A stretch of DNA of 64,000 bases, taken from NCBI RefSeq assembly GCF_000717745.1, contig NZ_JOBH01000021.1, positions 1 to 64,000 of the forward strand, in the 5' to 3' direction. Below the pieces are notes generated by a model. The model was given only the letters and a program-made list of their open reading frames with translations. It was not told the DNA's origin and made no database searches. Position numbers and translations under genes: made by a program. This stretch comes from Streptomyces violens. GTDB lineage: Bacteria > Actinomycetota > Actinomycetes > Streptomycetales > Streptomycetaceae. This document shows, piece by piece, positions 16,294 through 25,852 of the stretch. Numbering within the stretch: the first letter of the stretch is position 1; each line of letters starts with the position of its first letter.

Positions 16294-18285
16294 TCAGTTG
16301 GGCGCATCGGCGCGGAAGGCAATCATGGCGGTGTCGTCGCGGTGGTCGGACAGGCCCAGCAGAAGGCGGAGGAGGTCGGGGAGGGGCTGGCTCCGGTGGT
16401 GCATGGCGGCTTGCAGGAGGCGTTGCTGGCCGTCGTCGAGGGAGGCGGTGGGGGTTTCGATGAGACCGTCGGTGTAGTGCAGGAGGGTGTCGCCGGGGGC
16501 GAGGGTGTGGGTGTGGGTGGTGCGGGGGATGTCGGGGGCGACGCACAGCGGGGGGTCTTCGTCGGTGCCGGCGAGGAAGTAGGGCTCTGCCTGGGCGGGA
16601 AGGAGGAGAGGGGGCGGGTGTCCGGCGTTGGCCCAGGTCATCCGCCAGGTGCCGTCGGGTTCCCGTCGCAGGTGGGTGTGGACGGCAGTGGTGAAGGAGG
16701 CGATGTCCAGCCCTTCGGCGGCGTCCTCGAGCATGGCCAGGACGGTCGCGGGCGTGCAGTCGGGGCCCTTGTTCCAGGCCAGGCCCCGGAGCATGCTGCG
16801 CATCTGGCCCATGGCGGTGGCTGCGGTGAGGTCGTGGCCGGCGACGTCCCCGATGTCGAGGACGAGGGTGCCGTCGGAGAACATCACGGCGTCGTACCAG
16901 TCGCCGCCGATCTCGTTGGCCGAGCTGGCCGGCTGGTAGCAGGCGGCCAGGCGCGCGCCGGGCACGGCCGGCGGGTGGGTGAGGTGGGCGCGCTGGAGGC
17001 GCAGGGCGGTGCGGCGGGCCTGCTGGAGATCGAGGGCCCTGCGGATGGGCCGTTGTGCAAGGTGGAAGACTCTGCGCAGCAGCTCGATGTCGGCGGGCCC
17101 GGGGACAGGGGTGTCACCGTTGGTGCTGGCGGCGGCGTAGCCGAGGACGATGTCGTCGACGACCAGCGGGATGAGCGTCAGGCTGGTGGCGTCCGCCGCG
17201 GTCAGCCACCGTTCGGTGACCGCCGGCACCAGGCCGGGCGGCGCCTGCCCGTCTCCCAGCAGGTGGAAGGTGCGCGGGGTGCGGCTCTGCAGCACCTCTC
17301 GCACGGTGTCGGTGACGATGACACTCTGGCCCAGCAGAGCGGGCCGGGCCGGCAGCCCCGGGCGGGTGGCGGAGGCGACCCGGCGGGCCGTGACGGTGGC
17401 GTTTTCCGGCAGCGGCCACTCCTCGTGGGACAGCAGCAGGATCACGCATGCGTCGGCGAGTTCGGGCACGATGATTTTCACCACTGCGGCGAAGGCCTCC
17501 TCCAGACTCCCGCCGGACACCTCCGCGACCTGCGCGAGAAGACGTTCACGCAGCGCGGCACCCCAGGTGTCCTCGACATCGGTCGTCGCGGCGACCCACT
17601 CCTCGGCACGGCCGTTGCGCAGGATGGGCACGCACCGGGTGGACATGTGCCGGTAGGAGTCGCCTGCGGCCCGGACCCGGAAGGTGTGCTCGAAGATCCC
17701 CGGAGGCTCCTGGGCGGCGGCCGAGCGCCAGGCCTGCCTGAGCCCCTCGCGGTCACGGGGATGGATGTAGGCATCCCAGCGCTCGTCCATCCAGCCGTGC
17801 CAGGGGGCTCCGGTCAGCTCCTGCCAACCGGGGACGATCTCCTGCGCGGAGCCGTCCGCACGCAGCACCCACACCATCTGCGACACCGCTGCGACCAGGG
17901 CCTCGTAACGCTCGAACGCCATGGTTTCGGCCGTGGTGTCCAGCGCGACGACCATGGCGCCGGGACCGTGAGGCGTGGTGACGGGCGTACAGGAGTAGAC
18001 GAAGTACCGGGCCTGTTCCGAGGCGCCGGGGTCAGGCTCACGGGAGTCGGGGAGCTGGCGCGGCTGCCCCGTGGCCACAACGTCGTCCAGGACGGTCAAG
18101 AACTCCCCGGCGTCCGGTTCGGCGAAGGCCTCCCGCGCGGGCCTCCCCAAAGGCCGGGCACCGAGCATCCTGGAACACGCCGCGTTCTGGTAGATCAATC
18201 GGTGCTCGGGCCCCGCGAACAATGCGACCGCCGCCACGGTCTCATCGAACAGCTTCAGATCGAGAGCCCCCGCCGGACTCATCAC
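16294..18285 (-). CDS. PAS-PAS-GAF SpoIIE-type PP2C phosphatase
   Basis: 663 residues. PAS 1 (~10-120), PAS 2 (~130-245, WQELTGAPWHGWMDERWDAY), GAF (~255-400) and a C-terminal PPM/SpoIIE phosphatase (~430-655) with metal-site residues in IGGDWYDAV, LDIGDVAGHDL, GLIETP and HRDDTAMI. Such proteins dephosphorylate anti-sigma-factor antagonists after sensing a signal through PAS/GAF. No kinase (HATPase) domain is fused here. The start is GTG 18285 or the next ATG 18282; GGGGGG lies just upstream. Convergent with the Rv1733c-like gene 34 bases away. Confidence 0.9.
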   Translation of the reverse strand: MMSPAGALDLKLFDETVAAVALFAGPEHRLIYQNAACSRMLGARPLGRPAREAFAEPDAGEFLTVLDDVVATGQPRQLPDSREPDPGASEQARYFVYSCTPVTTPHGPGAMVVALDTTAETMAFERYEALVAAVSQMVWVLRADGSAQEIVPGWQELTGAPWHGWMDERWDAYIHPRDREGLRQAWRSAAAQEPPGIFEHTFRVRAAGDSYRHMSTRCVPILRNGRAEEWVAATTDVEDTWGAALRERLLAQVAEVSGGSLEEAFAAVVKIIVPELADACVILLLSHEEWPLPENATVTARRVASATRPGLPARPALLGQSVIVTDTVREVLQSRTPRTFHLLGDGQAPPGLVPAVTERWLTAADATSLTLIPLVVDDIVLGYAAASTNGDTPVPGPADIELLRRVFHLAQRPIRRALDLQQARRTALRLQRAHLTHPPAVPGARLAACYQPASSANEIGGDWYDAVMFSDGTLVLDIGDVAGHDLTAATAMGQMRSMLRGLAWNKGPDCTPATVLAMLEDAAEGLDIASFTTAVHTHLRREPDGTWRMTWANAGHPPPLLLPAQAEPYFLAGTDEDPPLCVAPDIPRTTHTHTLAPGDTLLHYTDGLIETPTASLDDGQQRLLQAAMHHRSQPLPDLLRLLLGLSDHRDDTAMIAFRADAPN

Positions 18286-18561
18286 CGGCCCCCCACGACC
18301 CGCACCCGCCCCGTATCCGGTCGGCCAGGACTGCGCCAGGCGAGCACCGTCACCTCATACCCCTTTCTGACTGCTGGCACCAACGACCTCTCCATCTTCC
18401 GGATGTACGCGCCGCACACACCGCGCCACGCTGACAGCCCGCGATGCGGTCGGCTTCCGAGTGATGGACAGCGGATGTCATGGGCCATCGCCCCAGGGCC
18501 TGCGAAAGATCGCCGACAGGCTCCGGCGTCGGCCGTTCGGGGCACGGGCAGGCCGGCTGGG
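18286..18561. other. Upstream region of the phosphatase, no gene seen
   Basis: Upstream region of the leftward phosphatase gene; no protein-like frame. Confidence 0.4.
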
Positions 18562-18660
18562 TCAGGCGGCGGTCCCCAGCGTGATCGCCGCCCAGGTGAT
18601 CAGGGACTCACTGTGCTGCGGCAGCCGTTCATAGTCCCGTACCAGGTGAGGGGTGTGCGT
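18562..18660 (-). pseudogene. IS5-family transposase C-terminal remnant
   Basis: The minus strand encodes LVRDYERLPQHSESLITWAA followed by ITLGTAA and a stop at 18562-18564. LVRDYERLPxHSExLITWAAITL is the usual C-terminus of IS5-group (IS112-like) transposases in Streptomyces. Nothing of the DDE core is left upstream. Confidence 0.65.
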
Positions 18661-18902
18661 GGTCCAGCTGATGGAGCGCTATGCGCACTGCCCCTATGGG
18701 TGGTCGAAGGCCTCGTTCCCGCTGCGCGCAGCAGAGCAGGGCTCATTCGGCGACAGGTTCAGCGATCACCTCCGTCGTCAGTCCGGTGTTCTGCTGACTT
18801 CCGTCGATCAACGCACGGCTACCGGTCAGCGCTCCACGATGTCGCCACAAGGCCAACGTTGTACGGGGCGTAAAGGCTGTTCTGTAAGTGGTCAAGAGCC
18901 GT

Positions 18903-19070
18903 TCAGGTGGTGCGCAGCCGCTCGCCCGGTATCGGGGTGCCGGATGGGTTGTAGCCGTCGCGGTCCTTGGGGTCGTTTGCACGCCCATCACCGAGCAACT
19001 GGTCGGGGAGGAGCAGGACCCGGGCCGTGTCGGACAACAGGTCCGGATCGGTACTGGGGCCGAGCGTCAT
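18903..19070 (-). CDS. Possible small ORF or C-terminal fragment, unknown
   Basis: A 55-codon frame from the ATG at 19070 reads MTLGPSTDPDLLSDTARVLL ... DPKDRDGYNPSGTPIPGERL and ends RTT. The composition looks like real coding sequence, and the frame stays open a further ~30 codons upstream (AHPAAEPSNTAVAGRVPGD), so it may be the tail of a decayed gene. No ribosome site and no family known to me. Confidence 0.25.
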   Translation of the reverse strand: MTLGPSTDPDLLSDTARVLLLPDQLLGDGRANDPKDRDGYNPSGTPIPGERLRTT

Positions 19071-19395
19071 ATCGCCGGGCACGCGGCCGGCGACCGCGGT
19101 ATTGCTTGGCTCGGCGGCGGGGTGCGCAAAACGCTTGGTGAGTGCTCAAGCGGTACGAACTCAGCACCAGCTACACCAGCTCGGCACGGGATGTCGCCGG
19201 GGCCGGCTTCTGAAGGCGGTACATGGTGGCGGTACATGGTGGGCGAAGCTCGACGCGGTGATTGAGATGATTGAGCTGTCTTGCGCAGCGCGTGTTCGGC
19301 TCGCGGCCGTGCGGCACGTTACCGGCGAGGCCCGCGTGGGCAGTTAGCCTCTGCGTAACGTATGTAGACCGGCGGCAGCAGTGGGGGCGCTGAGC
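19071..19395. other. Intergenic, no supported gene
   Basis: Nothing recognisable except the possible upstream extension of the small minus-strand frame. Confidence 0.4.
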
Positions 19396-20172
19396 ATGGC
19401 GGCTGACGATCGACCTGTTGCAAACACATCCGGCCAGGGCGGCGACCACGTGGACGGTGTACAGCCGCCTGTATCGCCGCCCCCGCCGCCGACGGACCCG
19501 CCGACGCCGGACGGCGGGCAGGGCGGTGGGGCGGGCGGAGGCTGGTTGAGCAGACATCAACAGGCAGCCTGGATCGCTGCCGGGGGGACGGTCCTCGCCG
19601 CCCTGATCACGGCCGTGGTGCCCATTCTCAGCTCCTCCGATGAGGACAAGACCGACGGTGCCCCGCCCATCGTGCCGACTTCACCGGCTGCCACCGCGGC
19701 GCCAGAATCCGCTCCCGCCTCCGCCTCGCCGTCGAAACAGACCTCGCCGTCAAAACAGACCGAGACGACCGGGCCGGATCACGGCTCTTCGCCCGCGGGA
19801 AGCGAACTCTGGCGAGGCTCACTGCTGCTCGACACCGAGCCCAAGGACCTGGACGCCCGACAGCCCGTCGCTGTCGGCTATGCCGACGAAGGTGATGTGT
19901 ACATACTGCCCGGGAACGAGATCGAGGGCTGGAACGGCACCAAGGTCTCTCTCTGGTCAGGACGCACGACCGGTCTGCCGGGCTACGAGGAGTGCTCGAA
20001 CACGGTCAACGCGGAAGGAACCAACAAGCAGCAACTCACCAAGAACGCGGTGCTGTGCGTACGTACCAGCGCCGGGAATATCGCCCGCCTTGAGCTCACT
20101 GAGCTCGATTCCGACGGCATCGGCAGCGACCACCGAAACATGTTCGACGCGATCATCTGGGACGCGGACTGA
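19396..20172 (+). CDS. Single-pass membrane protein with Pro-rich cytoplasmic and unknown external domain
   Basis: 258 residues. The N-terminal ~50 residues are Pro/Gly-rich (PPVSPPPPPTDPPTPDGGQG), then comes one membrane helix (AAWIAAGGTVLAALITAVVP), a Ser/Thr/Ala-rich linker (~85-130, with SPSKQTSPSKQT repeat), and an external beta-rich domain (~135-258) with two cysteines (YEECSNT, AVLCVRT) likely to form a disulfide. Orientation inside-out is inferred. The ATG at 19396 is preferred over GTG 19381 because GGGGGCGCTGAGC gives it a plausible ribosome site. No known function. Confidence 0.7.
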   Translation: MAADDRPVANTSGQGGDHVDGVQPPVSPPPPPTDPPTPDGGQGGGAGGGWLSRHQQAAWIAAGGTVLAALITAVVPILSSSDEDKTDGAPPIVPTSPAATAAPESAPASASPSKQTSPSKQTETTGPDHGSSPAGSELWRGSLLLDTEPKDLDARQPVAVGYADEGDVYILPGNEIEGWNGTKVSLWSGRTTGLPGYEECSNTVNAEGTNKQQLTKNAVLCVRTSAGNIARLELTELDSDGIGSDHRNMFDAIIWDAD

Positions 20173-20334
20173 TCCCACGGCACCGCCTGAGCGAGCAGCC
20201 GCACCCCACCGCCTGCGCTGGGCTGAACCGGGGAAGCCGTTCGCCCGCCGGCGGACAGCTGTGTTTCCCGGCTCCCGCGCCGGGGACTCCGTGCGGTGTC
20301 AAGGGCCGCCGTGAGTGTGACGAGGGAGTCGGAA

Positions 20335-20742
20335 ATGTCTGTGACCGGGAAAATGCTGGACACCCACCCCACCGGCCTCGGCCGGGTCACCCGAGAGGCA
20401 CTGGTGACCTGCATCGACCAGGTGCTGGAGTGCGCACAGGCGTGCACGCTCTGCGCCGACGCCTGCCTGGCCGAGGAGCACATGTCCGAGCTGCGCAGGT
20501 GCATCCGTACCGACCTGGACTGCGCGGACGTCTGCAACGCCACGGCGCGAGTCCTGTCGCGATACGGCGGCGACGACGCCGACGTCGTCCGGGACGTGCT
20601 GGAGACCTGCGCCACGGTATGCCTGGCCTGCGGTGCCGAGTGCGAGCGCCACGCGAAGACGCACGAGCACTGCGCGGTGTGTGCCGAGGCATGCCGACGC
20701 TGCGCGGAGGCGTGCCGGGCGCTCCTGGCGACGTTGGAGTGA
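20335..20742 (+). CDS. Four-helix-bundle copper-storage protein (Csp, DUF326)
   Basis: 135 residues with 17 cysteines in CxxxC/CxxC spacing along four helices (CAQACTLCADAC, CADVC, CATVCLACGAEC, CAVCAEACRRCAEAC). This is the Csp family, in which thiols line the core of a four-helix bundle and bind many Cu(I). No signal peptide is present, so it is the cytosolic Csp3 type, which buffers copper inside the cell. GGGAG precedes the ATG at 20335 by 7 bases; the open frame from 20296 is upstream extension. No copper-responsive neighbour is seen. Confidence 0.9.
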   Translation: MSVTGKMLDTHPTGLGRVTREALVTCIDQVLECAQACTLCADACLAEEHMSELRRCIRTDLDCADVCNATARVLSRYGGDDADVVRDVLETCATVCLACGAECERHAKTHEHCAVCAEACRRCAEACRALLATLE

Positions 20743-21072
20743 AGGAGGGATGCGTAGGCGTAGTGGCGCGGGTCCCTAGCCATAAGTGACTGGCCGCCGC
20801 ACCCACATCCGGACGAGCAGCGGCTCGACTTCGCTGCGCCCCCGGCGGGCCCGGCGACAATGCACCTGGCCATTCGAGACGAACAGCCGTACCGCGTCGG
20901 CCTCTTCAGCGGGGCCGCCCTCGGCCGGGAGTAGTGCCGCCGATTCACCGCGTGATCACGCCCCGGCCGGGCGGTGGTGCATGGTTCGTTCACGCTGTCG
21001 ACATCCCGAAGTCCCAGGCTCGGCAGGGGATTTGACCAAACGACCATCCCCCACGCCGAGGAGAGCAACCGA
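20743..21072. other. Intergenic, phytase upstream region; no gene seen
   Basis: 330 bases. Carries the phytase ribosome site (GAGGAGAG) at its right end. I saw no protein-like frame or clear PHO-box direct repeats. Confidence 0.4.
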
Positions 21073-22401
21073 ATGCAGCGACGGCTGACCAACCGTCAGG
21101 GCCGGAGATCCATCGCCTTGTTACTGGGTACGGCCCTCGCCACGCTCGCAGCGGCCGTGCCCGCCGTGCCTGCCGAGGCCGGCGGTCGGAGCGCCGGTGC
21201 CCTGCCCGCGGTGAGTCCCCGGGCCGAGACGCCCGCGTTGTACGACGACGAGGCGGGCGGAGACGCCGACGCGGATGATCCGGCGATCTGGCGGAATGCC
21301 GCCGAGCCCGGCCGCAGCCTGGTGATCGCCACCGCCAAGCAGGGCGGACTGCGGGTCTACGACCTCGACGCCCGGCCCGTACAGTCCCTGCCGGCGCCGT
21401 CCGCGCCGGGGCCGGACGACGCACCGGGCCGTTTCAACAACGTGGACCTCGTACACGGCCTGCGCCTGTCGTCCGGCCGGGCCGACCTGGCCGTGGCCAG
21501 CGACCGCGGGCGCGACACACTGCGGATCTACCGCATCGACCGCGACCGGCCGGGTGGCCCCCTCGCCGACGTCACCGACCCCGGCGCGCCGCCGGTGTTC
21601 TCCGCCGACCAGGACGAGATCAACGAGCAGCAGACCGCCTACGGCCTTGCCACCTGGACCGACACTTCGACCGGACGGTCGTACGCGCTGGTCAGCCGGC
21701 GCAACCGCACCACCCTCGCCCTGCTCGAACTGACCGCAGAGCCCGGCGGCAAGGTCGGGTATCACAAGGTGCGCACGCTGGACCTGCCGTCCGCCTTCCG
21801 GCTCCCCAACGGCAGTTCCTGGACGCCGTGCGCCGAGCCCGGCGAGCTGCCCCAGGTCGAGGGCATGGTCGTCGACCCGGCCAACAGCACCCTGTACGCC
21901 GGCCAGGAAGACGTCGGCATCTGGCGGATGCGCGCCGATCTCACCGGCTCGCCGCAACTCGTCGACAAGGTGCGCGAGTACGGGGTTTCCGGTGAGTACG
22001 ACGAAGGGACCGAGGAGTGCGTGCCGGGCGCCGACCCCGGCTACGGCGGCACCCGGCTCGCGGCCGACGTCGAGGGGCTGACGCTGCTCACGGAGGACGA
22101 CGGGGACGGTTACCTGCTGGCCTCCAGCCAGGGTGACAACACCTTCGCCGCCTACGACCGCGAACCGGGCGACGACAACGAGTACGAGGGCGGATTCCGC
22201 GTCACCGCCGCCTCGGCGACCCTCGACGGCTCGGAGGAGTGCGACGGCGCCGCCGTACTCAACGCACCCCTGGGCACGAAGTACCCGCACGGCCTCCTCG
22301 TCGTCCAGGACGGCCACGACGCACCGGCGGACGACGACCGCAAGGCCACCGACTTCAAGTTCGTGGACCTTGCCGACGTCATGAAGACGATCGACGACTG
22401 A
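21073..22401 (+). CDS. Secreted beta-propeller 3-phytase
   Basis: 442 residues with a signal peptide (basic MQRRLTNRQGRR, hydrophobic SIALLLGTALATLAAAVPAV, cleavage about PAEA-GG). The mature part matches beta-propeller phytases: DADDPAIWRNAAEPGRSLVI, KQGGLRVYDLDG-like strand, GRFNNVDLVHGL, ASDRGRDTLRIYRI, then later VEGLTLL, GDGYLLASSQGDNTFAAYDR and KYPHGLLVVQDG. Asp/Glu clusters would bind the catalytic calcium ions; the enzyme releases phosphate from phytate outside the cell. Start ATG 21073 with GAGGAGAG upstream. Convergent with the ABC permease gene. Confidence 0.9.
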   Translation: MQRRLTNRQGRRSIALLLGTALATLAAAVPAVPAEAGGRSAGALPAVSPRAETPALYDDEAGGDADADDPAIWRNAAEPGRSLVIATAKQGGLRVYDLDARPVQSLPAPSAPGPDDAPGRFNNVDLVHGLRLSSGRADLAVASDRGRDTLRIYRIDRDRPGGPLADVTDPGAPPVFSADQDEINEQQTAYGLATWTDTSTGRSYALVSRRNRTTLALLELTAEPGGKVGYHKVRTLDLPSAFRLPNGSSWTPCAEPGELPQVEGMVVDPANSTLYAGQEDVGIWRMRADLTGSPQLVDKVREYGVSGEYDEGTEECVPGADPGYGGTRLAADVEGLTLLTEDDGDGYLLASSQGDNTFAAYDREPGDDNEYEGGFRVTAASATLDGSEECDGAAVLNAPLGTKYPHGLLVVQDGHDAPADDDRKATDFKFVDLADVMKTIDD

Positions 22402-22432
22402 CGGCTGCCGAGGCCGGCTTCGCCCGGGGCGC

Positions 22433-23287
22433 TCACTTCGTGGCGCCCTGGGCGAAGCCGTTGTAGATGTAGCGCTGCAGGAAGAGGAAGGCGATCAGGG
22501 TCGGCACGATGACGAGGATCGCGCCCGCGGAGATGTTCTCCCAGTGCGCGCCGAACGGGCCCTTGAAGCGGAAGAGGGCCGTGGAGATCGTGCCGTGTTC
22601 TTCCGAGGGCATGTAGAGGAAGGGAATGTAGAAGTCGTTGTAGACGGTGATTCCCTTGACGATGACCACGGTGGCGATGGCGGGCTTGAGCAGCGGGAAG
22701 ATGATCCGCCAGAAGATCGTGAACGCGTTGGCGCCGTCCAGGCGGGCCGCCTCGTCCAGCGACGTCGGAATGCCCCTGATGAACTGCAGAAAGATGTAGA
22801 TCGACACGATGTCGGTGCCCATGTAGAGCAGGATCGGCGCCCAACGGGTGTCGAACAGCCCGAAGCTGTTGACGACCTGGAAGGTGGCGACCTGGGTCGT
22901 CACGCCGGGCACGAGCGTGGCGATCAGGAACAGGGCGACGACGAGCTTCCTGGCCTTGAAGTCGAAGCGGTCGATGGCGTACGCGGTCATCGAGCCGATC
23001 ACCACGGTGCCCGCGACCGAGAAGAGCAGGATGAACGCCGTGTTGCCGAACGCGGTGAGCATCTTGCCGTCGGAGAAGGCCGTGGCGTAGTTGCCGAGGT
23101 TCAGCCAGTCGTCCGGCAGGGACAGGGCGCCGCCGCCTGCGACCTCGCGCGAGGTCTTCAGCGAGGTCAGGAGGACGACGACGAGGGGGATGAGTACGAC
23201 CGACGCGGCGACGATCAGGGACAGGTAGGTGAGTACCGGGCCGATCCCCGGGCGGCGGCGCCGGGGGGCCGGCAGCAGTGCGGTCAT
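22433..23287 (-). CDS. Carbohydrate ABC transporter permease (MalG-type)
   Basis: 284 residues, six membrane helices, with the EAA loop that contacts the ATPase (SLDEAARLDGANAFTIFWRI...PLLKPA). CUT1-family inner-membrane permease of an oligosaccharide importer, probably for mannan-derived sugars given the surrounding mannosidase, esterase and mannanase. Its ATG overlaps the stop of the MalF-type gene by 4 bases. No ATPase gene is present in the locus; in Streptomyces the shared MsiK ATPase usually serves such importers. Confidence 0.92.
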   Translation of the reverse strand: MTALLPAPRRRRPGIGPVLTYLSLIVAASVVLIPLVVVLLTSLKTSREVAGGGALSLPDDWLNLGNYATAFSDGKMLTAFGNTAFILLFSVAGTVVIGSMTAYAIDRFDFKARKLVVALFLIATLVPGVTTQVATFQVVNSFGLFDTRWAPILLYMGTDIVSIYIFLQFIRGIPTSLDEAARLDGANAFTIFWRIIFPLLKPAIATVVIVKGITVYNDFYIPFLYMPSEEHGTISTALFRFKGPFGAHWENISAGAILVIVPTLIAFLFLQRYIYNGFAQGATK

Positions 23288-24264
23288 ACGAGATCCACCC
23301 TTTCATCGGGCACGAGGCGGCGCTGGATCCAGGTGATCAGCAGGATGATCAGGAGCAGCACGACGGCGGCGGCCGACGCCAGGCCCGTCTTGTTGAACTG
23401 GAAGGCGAGCTTGACCGTCTGGATGACGAACGTCGAGGTGCCGGTCGCGCCGCCGGTCATGATGTAGGGGATCTCGAAGACGGCGAGGGAGCCGGAGACC
23501 GCCAGGATGACACTCAGGCTGAGTACGGGCTTGATGCTCGGCGCGATGATGTGCCGGAACTGCTGCCATCTGCTCGCGCCGTCCAACTGGGCCGCTTCGT
23601 AGAGCTCACCGGGGATCGACTGGATCGCGCCGAGGAAGAGCACGAAGTTCAGGCCGGTGAAGCGCCATACGGAGACCCCGGCGAGCGAGGTGTTCGCCGA
23701 CTCGGGATCGCCCAGCCAGGCGTGGCCGGTGTCGGCCCCGAACCAGGACAGCACCGAGTCGAGGGTGCCGCCGTCCTGGAAGAAGTAGAGGAACACGAAG
23801 CCGATGGCGACCCCGTTGATCAGGTAGGGGAAGAACAGGATGCCCTTGAAGAAGTTCCTGAAGCGCAGGTCGAAGCTGAGCACCGTGGCGAAGTACAGCG
23901 CGATGGCGATCTGTACGACGGACGCCGCGAGGTAGTAGAAGCTCACGAAGAAGACCCGGAACAACTCCGGCCGGGTGAACAGCTGTTTGTAGTTGTCGAC
24001 GCCCGTGAAGTTGCGGGTCGGACTCACCCCGTCCCAGTCCGTGAAGCTGTAGTAGAGCATGTTGCCCACCGGGACGTAGGTGAACGTGATCAGCAGGGCC
24101 AGGGGGACGACGAGGAACAGCCAAGGGGTGGCCCGCCGCAGGGGATGGCTCCGCCAGGAGCGTGGTGGCGAGGCGGGCGGTCCGCTGGGTATCGCCGTCC
24201 TGCCGGGCGGGGAGACGGCCGTCCCGGCGGAGTGCGCCGTGGCCCTGTTGGTCGTTTTGGTCAT
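23284..24264 (-). CDS. Carbohydrate ABC transporter permease (MalF-type)
   Basis: 326 residues, six helices, MalF-like, with FTDWDGVSPTRNFTGVDNYK after the first helix and the EAA loop ELYEAAQLDGASRWQQFRHI. Pairs with the MalG-type permease in the membrane. I chose ATG 24264 (MTKTTNRATAH), with AAAGG 8 bases upstream; the open frame to 24381 runs into the binding-protein gene and has no protein character. Confidence 0.92.
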   Translation of the reverse strand: MTKTTNRATAHSAGTAVSPPGRTAIPSGPPASPPRSWRSHPLRRATPWLFLVVPLALLITFTYVPVGNMLYYSFTDWDGVSPTRNFTGVDNYKQLFTRPELFRVFFVSFYYLAASVVQIAIALYFATVLSFDLRFRNFFKGILFFPYLINGVAIGFVFLYFFQDGGTLDSVLSWFGADTGHAWLGDPESANTSLAGVSVWRFTGLNFVLFLGAIQSIPGELYEAAQLDGASRWQQFRHIIAPSIKPVLSLSVILAVSGSLAVFEIPYIMTGGATGTSTFVIQTVKLAFQFNKTGLASAAAVVLLLIILLITWIQRRLVPDERVDLV

Positions 24265-24347
24265 GTCGGCCTTTCGTCTGCCGCGGGTGCGGGGGAGTGC
24301 CGGGCCCGGGCCGGCGTCGCGCGGCCCGGGCCCGCCTCCGCCGTCCG

Positions 24348-25667
24348 TCAGGAGCCGGCGGTCTTGGCGGCTTCGTTCCACCGCTTGTCGAGGTCGGCGA
24401 AGAAGTCGTCGAGGCTGCCCTGTTGTGCGCCGCGGGCGGTGTCGATGAGCTTCTGCCGGTAGTCGTGCTTGGCGAGGCCGATCTCGGCGGCATCGTCGAT
24501 GGCGTTGACCTGGGCGGTCTTCACCTCGGAACGCTCGATGAGCCTGACATCGTTGTCGGTGTACGGCTTCAGGGACTTCGGCAGTGCGGCGGTCCGCAGC
24601 GCGGACACCCCGCCCTCCTGCTGCGCGTAGCCCGACTTCTCGGTGAACCAGTCGATCCAGGCCCGGGCGGCGGGCTTGTGCTCGGAGTGGATGTTCACCG
24701 CCTGCTGGTAGTCGGAGGCCAGGGTGGCGCAGAACCGGCCGTCCCGCTGGGCGGGGAAGGGCATGAAACCGATGTCGTCCGGATCGGCGCCCGCCTTCTT
24801 CGCGGCGTCCTGGACCTGCGCGACCGCCCAGGAGCCCAGCAACATGCTGCTGACCTCGCCCTTGGCGAGCAGGTTCTTGGAGCTCTCCCAGTTGGTGGTC
24901 GTGGGGTCCTGCTCGGAGAGCTTGCGGTGCACGATGTCGTACAGCAGTGTGTCGATCGTGTTCAGGTCGCTGCCCTTGGCCCAGGGCGCGGCGGAAGTGG
25001 CAAGTTTGTCACCGGCCTTCGCGTCGCAGGTGACCGAGCCGATGCTGTTGGTCCAGGGGCTGCTCAGCGGCCAGCCGTCCTTGAAGTTGGTGTAGTACGG
25101 GATCGCGTCCGTCCGGGACTTGACCGCTTGCAGGTCCTTGAGGAACTGCTCCGGCGTGGTGGGCCAGTCGGTGATGCCGGCCTTCTTCCACACGGCCTTG
25201 TTGTACAGGAAGCCGTTCGCCGTGCCGAAGCTCGCGATGCCGTAGACCTTGCCGCCGACCTCCGTCTTGTCGCTGAAGCGGTACTTCTTGGACAGTTCGG
25301 CGGAGTCGCCCAACGGGGCGAAGAACTTGGGGTAGTTGTTCTTGGCGATGGCGGCCGGGATCATCAGGACGTCGCCGTAGTTCTCCGTGTTCATACGGAT
25401 CTTGACTTCGCCCTCGTAGTCGGTGATGCCCTCGAACTTCACCTTGACCTTGGGGTATGTCTTGTTGAACTCGGCGGCGTACCGCTTCATCGTCCCGTTC
25501 TGCACGAGGTCGGTCCGGTGCGTCAGTACCGTGATCTCTCCCGAGGCGTCGCCCGGGTCGGCGGGGGCGGCCGCCGTCTCTCCCGTGGCGGCGCCTCCGC
25601 CGCCGCACCCCGCGACGGTCAGCATCGCGGCGGTGAGAAGCGCGCTCGCGAGCGTCTTCCTCCCCAT
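24348..25667 (-). CDS. ABC transporter sugar-binding lipoprotein
   Basis: 439 residues. A lipoprotein signal with lipobox LTVAGC (Cys21) is followed by a CUT1 solute-binding fold (ITVLTHRTDLVQNGTMKRYA, GKVYGIASFGTANGFLYNKA, TPEQFLKDLQAVK, GEVSSMLLGSWAVAQ). It captures the oligosaccharide outside and delivers it to the two permeases downstream. Start ATG 25667: AAGGAG is 8 bases upstream, which disfavours GTG 25676. First gene of the leftward importer operon, divergent from the beta-mannosidase gene. Confidence 0.92.
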   Translation of the reverse strand: MGRKTLASALLTAAMLTVAGCGGGGAATGETAAAPADPGDASGEITVLTHRTDLVQNGTMKRYAAEFNKTYPKVKVKFEGITDYEGEVKIRMNTENYGDVLMIPAAIAKNNYPKFFAPLGDSAELSKKYRFSDKTEVGGKVYGIASFGTANGFLYNKAVWKKAGITDWPTTPEQFLKDLQAVKSRTDAIPYYTNFKDGWPLSSPWTNSIGSVTCDAKAGDKLATSAAPWAKGSDLNTIDTLLYDIVHRKLSEQDPTTTNWESSKNLLAKGEVSSMLLGSWAVAQVQDAAKKAGADPDDIGFMPFPAQRDGRFCATLASDYQQAVNIHSEHKPAARAWIDWFTEKSGYAQQEGGVSALRTAALPKSLKPYTDNDVRLIERSEVKTAQVNAIDDAAEIGLAKHDYRQKLIDTARGAQQGSLDDFFADLDKRWNEAAKTAGS

Positions 25668-25735
25668 GTGCCCCACTCCTTCCAGGGTTACGGCTCAGGT
25701 CTCCGTGGTTGTCGGCACTATGGCAGTCCTGGGTG

Positions 25736-25747
25736 AACCGGTAAAGC
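25736..25747. promoter_or_regulatory. Putative operator half of an inverted pair (mannan locus)
   Basis: AACCGGTAAAGC lies 69 bases upstream of the importer gene. A near copy in opposite orientation (GCTTGACCGGTT) is at 25853-25864. The two are placed symmetrically in the divergent intergenic region, as expected for sites of the LacI-type regulator encoded at 28342. Confidence 0.4.
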
Positions 25748-25852
25748 TTGAGTTTCCACCGTGATGCCCAATCGTTACCGGGCGGGCCTGTCGTGCACGT
25801 AGTAACGCCTGGCAGGCGGATGGTTGGGGAGCGGTGTACGAGATCAGTCTTT

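Noticed and set aside
16273..18873. Plus-strand 866-codon frame
   Set aside because: Antisense to the PAS-GAF-SpoIIE gene, low-complexity Gly/Val/Arg text, no family.
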